A DNA stretch of 64,000 bases from Betaproteobacteria bacterium. Its GTDB lineage: Bacteria; Pseudomonadota; Gammaproteobacteria; Burkholderiales; Burkholderiaceae_D. Made by a program: the position numbers and the translations under genes. Below, in pieces: positions 57,373-64,000 of the stretch. How positions within the stretch are numbered: the stretch's first letter is position 1; each line of letters begins with the position of its first letter. The notes under the pieces are model-generated. The model was not told where the DNA came from and did not search any database. It was given only the letters and a program-made list of their open reading frames with translations. The stretch covers positions 1-64,000 of the forward strand of contig JANXTA010000005.1 of the NCBI GenBank assembly GCA_025356395.1. The letters are read 5' to 3'.

Positions 57373-57957
57373 TTGATCCGCAGCCTGACACTGCTCTGCG
57401 TCCTCGTGTTGCCCGCGGCCGTGCAGGCGCAGATGCTCGACGAGAGTCTGCTCTTCGCCCCGCCCGCGGGCTTCCATGTCGGCTACGAGAAAAGCAGTCC
57501 GCGAGGTACCTTCGTGGACGGAGTGCCTGCCGATCAGACCGTCGAGCGGAGGGAGGAAATGGTCACGGCGCAAATCTTCCGGGGCAACGCGACCGGCGCG
57601 GTGCCCGCCTTCCGCGCCCGCATGCAATTGCTCGCAAAGGAGGCATGCGACGAAGCCACCTCAGCATTAATCGCGGAAGGCGACGAGAACGGCTATGTCT
57701 TCGAGGTCTGGCTGCAGGATGGTCCGCTGAACCAGTCCAGCGGCACGCCGGATCGTACCTTCTTGAAAGCGATCGCGGGCCACGACAGTCTCTACGTGGT
57801 GCAGCACGCCTATCGATCTCAGCACACCGGAGAACAAGCGACGATCGCTGGACGCTTCCTGCAGGACGTCAAGGTCTGCGACGCGCGAACCGGAGAACAC
57901 CCGTGTCCTGCCGGCATGGTGAACGCGACGAAGGCGCCCGCCAAGACCGATCAGTAG
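57373..57957 (+). CDS. exported hypothetical protein, 194 aa
   Basis: A signal peptide ([16 protein letters not shown]) is followed by a mature domain with [29 protein letters not shown] and [12 protein letters not shown], and paired cysteines (Cys near [20 protein letters not shown]). No known domain recognised. The start is a TTG at 57373 with GAGAG upstream. The last seven bases overlap the convergent boxA end. Confidence 0.75.
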   Translation: MIRSLTLLCVLVLPAAVQAQMLDESLLFAPPAGFHVGYEKSSPRGTFVDGVPADQTVERREEMVTAQIFRGNATGAVPAFRARMQLLAKEACDEATSALIAEGDENGYVFEVWLQDGPLNQSSGTPDRTFLKAIAGHDSLYVVQHAYRSQHTGEQATIAGRFLQDVKVCDARTGEHPCPAGMVNATKAPAKTDQ

Positions 57958-59219
57958 GTCTCGAAGTGCAGGCGACCCGCGCGCTTCATCTCGACGTGCA
58001 ATGCCGGCCAGTCAATGCCCTTCTCGGCCACAATGTCGCGCATCGCTTCGAGCACGCCGGCCTCCATGCCCTTCAGGCCGCACACGTAGACGTAGGTGTT
58101 GTCGTCCTTCAATAGCGCGGCGACGTCGTCGGCCCGCTCGCGCATCGCGTGCTGGACGTAGCGCTTCTGCCCATCCGCCGAGCCCTCTTCGCGCGAGAAC
58201 GCGAAGTTGATGTCGATGAACTCCTTCGGCAGGTTGTTCAGCGGACCGAAGTAAGGCAGTTCCTTCTGCGTGCGCGCGCCGAAGAACAGCATCAGCTTGC
58301 CGCCTTCGTTGAGCTCGACGCGACGGCGACGACGCTCGGTCATCGCGCGCATCGGGGCGCTGCCGGTGCCGGTGCAGATCATGATCAGGTTCGAGTTCGG
58401 ATGATTCGGCATCAGGAAACTGGTGCCGAACGGCCCGATGATGCGGACCTCGTCGCCCTTCTTCAAATTGCACACGTAGTTGGACGCGACGCCACGCACC
58501 GGATGGTGGTCGTAGTCAGTCGTGACGCGCTTCACCGTCAGCGAGATGTTGTTGTAGCCGGCGCGTTCGCCGTCGCGCGGACTCGCGATCGAGTACTGCC
58601 GCGCGTGATGCGCCTTGCCGCGCCCATCAAAGCCGGGCGGCAGGATGCCGATCGACTGGCCTTCGAGGACCGGGAACGGCGTGCTGCCGAAGTCGAGCAC
58701 GATGTGATGCGTGTCGCTCTCGGTGCCGAGGCCGGTCACGCGGAAGTTACCCGCCACGGTCGCCGTCACGGGCGCCTTGTGGCCGTAGAGGTTGACGTAA
58801 GGATGCGACGCCGACCAGGGCGGTACCTGCGATCCCGACAGCGGATCGGCAAGCTGCTTGGCATCGAGCTCGAGCGCCTTCTCGTCGTCGGCGGCCTCGG
58901 CCGCATCGATCGGCTGCAACGACTCCGCCGCGACCGGAACGACGTCGAGTTCCTGCTCCGCCGGCAGTTCATCCCAGGTGAACTGCTCGTCGATCGAGTA
59001 GGCCGCAGGCTTCATCACCGTGCGCCAGTTGTCGATGGAGCCGGTAGGGCACGGCGAGATACACGCCATGCAGAAGTTGCACTTCTCCGCGTCGACGACA
59101 TAGTTGTCGTCGTTGTGCGTGATGGCATCGACCGGACAGGTCTCTTCGCAGGTGTTGCAGCGAATACAGATCTCGGGGTCGATCAGGTGTTGCTTCAATA
59201 TCTCTGCGCTTGCGCTCAT
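57951..59219 (-). CDS. boxA: benzoyl-CoA epoxidase reductase component BoxA
   Basis: 422 residues. Two [4Fe-4S] motifs at the N-terminus ([16 protein letters not shown] and [16 protein letters not shown]), then a linker, then a ferredoxin-NADP reductase module with FAD-binding ARQYSIAS and the NADPH-binding [16 protein letters not shown] and [13 protein letters not shown]. BoxA passes electrons from NADPH to BoxB. It is the last gene of the boxC-boxB-boxA run. Confidence 0.97.
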   Translation of the reverse strand: MSASAEILKQHLIDPEICIRCNTCEETCPVDAITHNDDNYVVDAEKCNFCMACISPCPTGSIDNWRTVMKPAAYSIDEQFTWDELPAEQELDVVPVAAESLQPIDAAEAADDEKALELDAKQLADPLSGSQVPPWSASHPYVNLYGHKAPVTATVAGNFRVTGLGTESDTHHIVLDFGSTPFPVLEGQSIGILPPGFDGRGKAHHARQYSIASPRDGERAGYNNISLTVKRVTTDYDHHPVRGVASNYVCNLKKGDEVRIIGPFGTSFLMPNHPNSNLIMICTGTGSAPMRAMTERRRRRVELNEGGKLMLFFGARTQKELPYFGPLNNLPKEFIDINFAFSREEGSADGQKRYVQHAMRERADDVAALLKDDNTYVYVCGLKGMEAGVLEAMRDIVAEKGIDWPALHVEMKRAGRLHFETY

Positions 59220-59223
59220 TTCA

Positions 59224-59305
59224 TGTCATCCCGGCGAACGCCGGGACCTGATTTGCCAGATCACATCGAAACACAATTAGGTCCCGGCCTGCGCCGGGAT
59301 GACAT
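59224..59305. repeat. REP-like inverted pair between boxA and boxB
   Basis: Two GC-rich hairpins, TCCCGGCG-AA-CGCCGGGA (59229-59246) and TCCCGGC-N4-GCCGGGA (59282-59299), lie in opposite orientation, flanked by ATGTCA and TGACAT. The pair fills the whole boxB-boxA gap and resembles a BIME. A related pair is at 60755-60834. Confidence 0.75.
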
Positions 59306-59308
59306 CGT

Positions 59309-60736
59309 CTAGTTGAACCGCACGTACTCGAAGTCGACCGCCTGCTTGTTGATGCCCATGGGCGGCGGCGCGATCCAGCCGGCGAACTTGCCCGGCTCGG
59401 TCACACGGCCCATCAGCGACGCGACGAACGCGCGGTCTTCCGCCGTCGGCAGCCAGTCGCGCTCGCGCTGCGCGAACTCGGCCTCGCTGACAACCTGGCC
59501 GTCCGGACTGAACTTGGCGTTCGAGAGCGCACCGATCTTCCGGTTGAACGCTTTGTGCGGGACCTGCAGGCGATGCGGCAGGCCGGCCTTTTCGATCACC
59601 TTGTTCCAGCGGTTGACGCCGCCGATCGAGTCCTTGATGTAGTCGTCGCGCAGCACTTCATTGAGCGCGTTCAGCATCGGCACTTCGCGTTCGACCAGAC
59701 GTCCGTCCTGCACGCCGAGGACCTTGTAGGTCTGGCCCTGGAGGCGGTGATCGTCGTCGCGCTTGGTCTCTTCGTAGCGACCCTTGAGCCCGGAGTTGTA
59801 GAAGATCGCCGCGTTGCTCGACTCGTCGGCGCCGAACAGGTCGATCGTCACCGAGTAGTGGAAATTCAGGTAGCGCTGCAGCGTGCCCATGTCGACCACG
59901 CCGGCGGCGCGGATCTTCATCGGGTCGTCGGTCTTGAGCTCGTTCATCACCTGGCAGGTGCGGTTGATGACCCGCGAGATGCCCGACTCGCCGACGAACA
60001 TGTGATGCGCTTCCTCGGTCAGCATGAACTTGGTGGTGCGGGCCAGCGGATCGAACGCGCTCTCGGCCAGCGCCGACAACTGGAACTTTCCGTCGCGGTC
60101 GGTGAAGTACGTGAACATGTAGAAGGCCAGCCAGTCCGGCGTCTTCTCGTTGAACGCGCCGAGGATGCGGGGGTTGTCCTGATCGCCCGAGTTGCGATGG
60201 AGCAGCGCCTCGGCTTCCTCGCGGCCGTCACGACCGAAATAGCGATGCAGCAGGTACACCATCGCCCATAGGTGACGGCCTTCTTCGACGTTGATCTGAA
60301 ACAGGTTGCGCAGGTCGTATTGCGACGGCGCGGTCAGGCCGAGGTGACGCTGCTGCTCGACCGACGCAGGCTCCGTGTCGCCCTGCGTGACGATGATGCG
60401 GCGCAGGTTGGCGCGATGCTCGCCCGGCACTTCCTGCCACGCGTCCGAACCGATGTTCTCGCCGAAGCCGACCTTCTTGTCCGCAATGGCGGGGTTGAGA
60501 AAGATGCCCCAGCGGTACTCGGGCATCTTGACGTGGCCGAACTGCGCCCAGCCGGCCGAGTCGACCGAAGTCGCGGTGCGCAGGTACACGTCGTGGTCGT
60601 GCGAGCCGTCGGGGCCCATGTCCTGCCACCAGTTAAGGAACTCGGGCTGCCAGTGCTCGAGGGCGCGCTGCAGCGTCTTGTCCTCGTTGAGGTTGACGTT
60701 GTTGGGGATCTTGGTTGCGTAATCAATCGTGCTCAT
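59309..60736 (-). CDS. boxB: benzoyl-CoA 2,3-epoxidase BoxB
   Basis: 475 residues. BoxB is the class I diiron oxygenase that epoxidises benzoyl-CoA to the 2,3-epoxide. The diiron ligands lie in VEEGRHLWAMV and LTEEAHHMFVGESG, with Glu in DWLAFYMF and the C-terminal NHYS region. The N-terminal STIDYATKIPNNVNLNED is typical. Intact; its partner BoxC is interrupted. Confidence 0.97.
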   Translation of the reverse strand: MSTIDYATKIPNNVNLNEDKTLQRALEHWQPEFLNWWQDMGPDGSHDHDVYLRTATSVDSAGWAQFGHVKMPEYRWGIFLNPAIADKKVGFGENIGSDAWQEVPGEHRANLRRIIVTQGDTEPASVEQQRHLGLTAPSQYDLRNLFQINVEEGRHLWAMVYLLHRYFGRDGREEAEALLHRNSGDQDNPRILGAFNEKTPDWLAFYMFTYFTDRDGKFQLSALAESAFDPLARTTKFMLTEEAHHMFVGESGISRVINRTCQVMNELKTDDPMKIRAAGVVDMGTLQRYLNFHYSVTIDLFGADESSNAAIFYNSGLKGRYEETKRDDDHRLQGQTYKVLGVQDGRLVEREVPMLNALNEVLRDDYIKDSIGGVNRWNKVIEKAGLPHRLQVPHKAFNRKIGALSNAKFSPDGQVVSEAEFAQRERDWLPTAEDRAFVASLMGRVTEPGKFAGWIAPPPMGINKQAVDFEYVRFN

Positions 60737-60754
60737 GAAGTCCTCTACCTATGG

Positions 60755-60834
60755 CACCCCGGCGAAGACCGGGGCCTAATTTGAAAGCATGACGTGCGGC
60801 TGCAATTGGCTTCCGGCCTTCGCCGGGATGACAT
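60755..60834. repeat. REP-like inverted pair between boxB and boxC
   Basis: Hairpins CCCCGG-N6-CCGGGG (60757-60774) and CCGGC-N4-GCCGG (60813-60826) lie in opposite orientation, with TGACATGA at the right end. They share the layout and part of the sequence of the pair in the boxB-boxA gap. Confidence 0.65.
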
Positions 60835-60840
60835 GATCAC

Positions 60841-60855
60841 GCGTGCTTCGCACGC
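60841..60855 (-). terminator. short hairpin just past boxC
   Basis: GCGTGC-N3-GCACGC begins right after the boxC stop and is followed by the REP-like pair. It lacks a T-run, so it may modulate processing rather than end transcription. Confidence 0.35.
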
Positions 60856-62619
60856 TTAAACTCTATTCCAGTCGAACTGCGCCTTCTCGCCCTTGCCATA
60901 AAGCTTGAGCGCGCCCTTCTCGCCGACGGCGTTGGGGCGGATGAAGATCCAGTTCTGCCACGCGGTCAGGCGACCGAACACACGCGTCGCCATCGTCTCC
61001 ACACCGTTGAAGCGCAGGTTCGCCTCCATGCCCGTCAGTGCATCGGGCGACATCGACGAACGCTCCTCGCAGGCCATGCGCACCTCGTCGGCCCAGTCGA
61101 TGTCGTCGGGTGCCATCGTCACGAGGCCGACCTTCTCGGCGGCATCGCCGTCGAGCGGCTGGTCGATGACCGCGCGGACCGCGTCGAGCACCGGCACTTC
61201 GTCGTAGAAGCGACGACCCAGCCGCGACTGCTCGGTAGCCATCGGATAGAAGTCGAAGTTCAGCGCATTGACGATGATCTTCGGCGCGCGCTCGGGTGCA
61301 TCGGGCAACGCGAGCATGTAGATGCGATCGCAGGCCAGAGCGAGTTCGAGCAGCGTGCCGGCGAAGCACGAGCCTTCCTCGATCAGCGCGAACAGCGTGC
61401 GCGACGAGACGTCGAGGCGGGACAGCGTGCGACGCGTGAAGCCGATGGTCTCGCGCACGAACCAGTGATCCTTGTGCTGCATCAGGATCGCGTCGGACGC
61501 GAGCACCGCGGCCGCATCGCCCGACGTCTTCAGCAGCCAAGTGCCGGTATCGAGTTCGTTCGTGCGCATCGAGAGGATTGCGTCGTCGAGTTCGCGCGCC
61601 ATCGCGAGCGGCCACCAGGCCGCGCCGGCGGCGACGATCGCCTCGACGGTCGCGGGCTGCTCGTCTTCGGGCGCCTTGATCGTGAACGTCGCGAGCCGCT
61701 TGCTGCGATCGATGACGACGTCGACGTGTGCGTAATGGATGCCCATGTCGTCGACCGTGCGCTCGATGGGCGTCAGCGCGACGCCCTTCGCGTCGGCCGG
61801 CCGATCGCTCTTCGCGGCGAGGGCAGCCGCGCGCTCGGCGACCTTCTGCGCAAAGACCGCAGGCTTGGCTATGTCGTCGACCAGGCGCCATTCCTTGGCA
61901 CGCGCGCCGCGCACACCTTCGGTCGTCGTGCAGAACACGTCGGCGAGGTCGTGACGGACGTGACGCTTGTCGGTCACGCGGGTCAGGCCGCCAGTTCCCG
62001 GCAGCACGCCGAGTAGCGGCACTTCGGGAAGACTCACGGCCGACGAGCGATCGTCGACCAACAGGATCTCGTCGCAGGCCAGCGCGAGTTCGTAGCCGCC
62101 ACCGGCGCAGGCGCCGTTGACCGCAGCGAGAAACTTGAGGCCCGAATAAGTACTCGAATCCTCGAGTCAATTGCGCGTCTCGTTGGTGAACTTGCAGAAG
62201 TTGACCTTCCACGAGTGCGACGACACGCCGAGCATGAAGATGTTGGCGCCCGAGCAGAAGATGCGGTCCTTCAGGCTCGTCATCACGACCGTGCGGACTT
62301 CGGGGTGCTCGAAACGGATGCGATTGACCGCATCGTTGAGCTCGATGTCGACGCCGAGATCGTAGCTGTTGAGCTTGAGCTTGTAGCCCGGACGGATGCC
62401 CGCGTCCTCGTCGATGTTCAGGCTCAGCGTCGCGACGGGCCCGACAAACTTCATCGACCAGTGGCGGTAATTCGACGGCTCGATGCGGTAGTCGACCGCC
62501 TTGATCGGCGCGTTGGCCGCGGCGAGGCCCGCCTCGCGGACGGTACCGGTACCCGGTTGCCCATGCGATACATCGGCGTCGGGATGGGCAATGGCGGGAT
62601 CAATTGCGGCTGCTTCCAT
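60856..62619 (-). pseudogene. boxC: 2,3-epoxybenzoyl-CoA dihydrolase BoxC, interrupted by TGA
   Basis: A 588-codon frame encodes BoxC, the crotonase-family enzyme opening the benzoyl-CoA epoxide ring. At codon 151 (62167-62169) the sequence reads NETRN-TGA-LEDSSTYSGLKFLAAVNGACAGGGYELALACDE. Homologues have a sense codon there, normally Gly in NETRNGxED; GGA to TGA is a one-base change. All else, including the C-terminal GVLPGTGGLTRVTDKRHVRHDL and DWNRV, is intact in the same frame. Translation from internal starts such as the ATG-less VDDRSS region would give only part of the fold. Start ATG 62619 with CAGGAGAG. Confidence 0.88.
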
Positions 62620-62653
62620 CCGACTCTCCTGATGACCGTTTCATGAGCCCACA

Positions 62654-62667
62654 TGCAAAATGTTGCA
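62654..62667. promoter_or_regulatory. BoxR operator candidate, TGCA-N6-TGCA
   Basis: TGCA-AAATGT-TGCA lies ~15-28 bases downstream of the predicted boxC transcription start. It matches the spacing of BoxR/BzdR-type operators, which use TGCA half-sites. Confidence 0.6.
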
Positions 62668-62688
62668 GCAGGCGCGGTGTGAAGCAGC

Positions 62689-62717
62689 ATATTGCTGATT
62701 CTCTTAGTGCCCGTCAA
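62689..62717 (-). promoter_or_regulatory. boxC promoter
   Basis: On the minus strand TTGACG (62712-62717) and CAATAT (62689-62694) are 17 bases apart. Start near 62682, ~63 bases before the boxC ATG. Confidence 0.55.
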
Positions 62718-62725
62718 GAGTTCAT

Positions 62726-62739
62726 TGCACTTTATTGCA
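62726..62739. promoter_or_regulatory. second BoxR operator candidate, TGCA-N6-TGCA
   Basis: TGCA-CTTTAT-TGCA overlaps the boxR stop codon and lies ~50 bases upstream of the boxC promoter start. Same motif and spacing as 62654-62667. Confidence 0.6.
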
Positions 62740-63709
62740 TGTCGCCGGAACCGCGGCCGATCGGAAGCGCCAGTGCGAGCGAGAGATCGGCGCCGAGCTG
62801 CCGGAAGGAATCGTCCAGCGTCTTGCCCGACGTGTCGAAGGTCAGGTCGGCCTTGCGATAGAAGGCAGCGCGGCCGGCCAGGATGCGCCTCAGGTCCTCC
62901 ATCGCCTCGTTGTTGCCGGCCATCGGCCGGGTGTCGCCCTGGGCGACCACGCGTTGCATGTGGTCGGCCGGAGTGGCCTTCAGCCACACCGTGAAACAGT
63001 GCGACAGCAGCAGATTGAAGGTCGCCGGGTCGGACACGATGCCGCCAGGCGTCGCGATCACCGCCTCGGGATACAGGCGCACCGACTCTTCGAGAGCACG
63101 GCGCTCGTAGCGTCGATAGGCCGCTGGCCCGAGCAGGTTGTGGATCTCGGTCAGGCCGTAACCCGCCACCCGCTCGATCTCGCGGTTCAGTTCGACGAAG
63201 GGAACGCCGAGGTCGTCCGCGAGACGTCTGCCGAGCGTCGACTTGCCTGCGCCGCGCAGCCCGATCAGCGCGATGCGCTGCTTGCGCGCCTCGGGTTTCT
63301 CGGACGTGCCGAACAGTTCACCGAGCGCGGTCCGCGCCCGGCGCAGGTCCTGGTCGTCGCGCCCGCGCAGCAGGTCACGGATCAGAAGCCACTCGGGCGA
63401 GTCGATGTCCTCGCCGAGCAGGTCGGCCGGGAGACACTCGAGCGCGCCGGCAACCTGGCGAAGCACCATGATCGACGCATTGCCGAGGCCCAGTTCGAGA
63501 TTGGCGAGATGGCGCTCCGAGACCGATGAAGCCAGCGCCAGCGACCGCCGCGTCATGCCCTTGCGTGCCCGCAGCGACCGGACGCGCTCGCCCAGCGTGA
63601 CGAGGAAGGGCTCGCGCGGTGACGGATCGACTGGATCGACGCGGACCGGCTCGTGGGTGGCATCCACATCGCCGTCGTCCAGGCTGCCCGCGCTTTCCCT
63701 ACTGGTCAT
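62732..63709 (-). CDS. boxR: BoxR transcriptional repressor (HTH plus shikimate-kinase-like domain)
   Basis: 325 residues. N-terminal XRE-type HTH (LGERVRSLRARKGMTRRSLALASSVSERHLANLELGLGNASI, ~40-80), linker, and a C-terminal shikimate-kinase-like domain with P-loop GLRGAGKST (150-158) and VELNREIERVAGYGL. This is the BoxR/BzdR architecture, in which benzoyl-CoA binds the kinase-like domain and releases DNA. It lies between boxC and the divergent benzoate-CoA ligase gene and three candidate operators surround it. Confidence 0.95.
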   Translation of the reverse strand: MTSRESAGSLDDGDVDATHEPVRVDPVDPSPREPFLVTLGERVRSLRARKGMTRRSLALASSVSERHLANLELGLGNASIMVLRQVAGALECLPADLLGEDIDSPEWLLIRDLLRGRDDQDLRRARTALGELFGTSEKPEARKQRIALIGLRGAGKSTLGRRLADDLGVPFVELNREIERVAGYGLTEIHNLLGPAAYRRYERRALEESVRLYPEAVIATPGGIVSDPATFNLLLSHCFTVWLKATPADHMQRVVAQGDTRPMAGNNEAMEDLRRILAGRAAFYRKADLTFDTSGKTLDDSFRQLGADLSLALALPIGRGSGDMQ

Positions 63710-63777
63710 GAGTCTTCGATGCTTTCAGAATCATTGCCGACCCTTGTGCGGATCCGCGTCGGGATAAACCCGTAACG

Positions 63778-63791
63778 TGCAATATAGTGCT
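63778..63791. promoter_or_regulatory. third BoxR operator candidate in the divergent boxR-ligase gap
   Basis: TGCA-ATATAG-TGCT directly abuts the -35 of the ligase promoter and covers a TATATT that could serve boxR in the other direction. It differs from the other two copies in one base. Confidence 0.5.
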
Positions 63792-63819
63792 TGACGCCCA
63801 TCCAAGCGGCCCTTAAGTT
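63791..63819 (+). promoter_or_regulatory. promoter of the benzoate-CoA ligase gene
   Basis: TTGACG (63791-63796) and TAAGTT (63814-63819) are 17 bases apart. The leader is ~108 bases and contains further TGCAT half-sites around 63886-63903. Confidence 0.45.
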
Positions 63820-63933
63820 TCTCGCATTAACATGAATTATTCAACATGCATATCGTCGGAATGATCGAATGAACGGGCAGCGCGCTGCATCTCCCGCGAT
63901 GCATCTGGCCCGGGTCGGCGCGAAAGGAGATGC

Positions 63934-64000
63934 ATGACCGAGACCACGGTGCTGCCGCCGAGCGAACGCTTCAACTTCGCGCGGCACCTGTTCGAGCTCA
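63934..64000 (+). CDS. benzoate-CoA ligase, first 22 codons (cut by the window edge)
   Basis: The ATG at 63934 has an AAAGGAG site. The translation MTETTVLPPSERFNFARHLFEL matches the typical start of benzoate-CoA ligases (PxxRFNFAxHLxxL). This AMP-forming enzyme makes benzoyl-CoA, the substrate of BoxAB and the effector of BoxR. Position divergent from boxR supports the assignment; only the first residues are visible. Confidence 0.75.
   Translation, partial: MTETTVLPPSERFNFARHLFEL

Overview
The window is high-GC, gene-dense DNA of betaproteobacterial type, probably Burkholderiales or Rhodocyclales. This rests on the order aceE / PAS kinase-FixJ pair / folD / prlC, on xth beside ntrC-ntrB-glnA, on a PEP-CTERM sorting protein, on DUF4124 proteins and on a box (aerobic benzoyl-CoA) cluster with BoxR. 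No rRNA, tRNA, CRISPR array or insertion sequence was seen.

Layout. 1-2311: a small unknown gene and an aceE whose first ~342 codons are normal but whose last ~255 codons are unrelated; aceF and lpdA are absent. 2551-7124: a three-PAS sensor kinase, its FixJ-type regulator and a PEP-CTERM protein. 7428-15677: folD, prlC, a DUF4124-glutaredoxin protein, a TauD-like dioxygenase with a sulfonate-type ABC importer, and xth. 15692-22659: nitrogen assimilation (ntrC, ntrB, glnA with a sigma-54 promoter and NtrC site), hemW and rdgB. 22762-35962: mostly housekeeping (GST, plsY, ybaK, M20 peptidase, xerD, lspA, coaBC, dut, AsmA) with a broken SRPBCC gene and a broken toxin-antitoxin pair. 35959-41127: the alaS operon and a VapBC module. 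41183-50099: ugpQ/ugpB without their permease, a CoA-transferase, a decayed catabolic cluster, mntP behind a manganese riboswitch, and an ABC-2 exporter. 50165-57957: an aromatic-acid transporter beside a broken flavin hydroxylase with a LysR regulator, then a small catabolic run and a membrane protein/HTH pair. 57951-64000: boxA, boxB, boxC, boxR and the first codons of a divergent benzoate-CoA ligase gene.

How it works together. Aromatic-acid catabolism recurs on the right: uptake (AAHS transporter), ring hydroxylases, CoA ligation and the box pathway, each under a local regulator with a visible candidate operator. The nitrogen block carries the classic NtrBC-glnA circuit.

The notable feature is damage. 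Four otherwise full-length genes carry a single in-frame stop (SRPBCC protein, ABC binding protein, flavin hydroxylase, boxC). Three places show frameshifts (SRPBCC protein, MazF-like toxin, Rieske oxygenase), and the Rieske protein lacks one iron-sulfur ligand. All lie in dispensable or catabolic genes. Either the strain is losing aromatic catabolism or the consensus sequence has errors; reads would settle it. I found no convincing wholly new system. The strongest anomalies are the aceE chimera, the fused and frameshifted toxin-antitoxin unit and the interrupted box operon.
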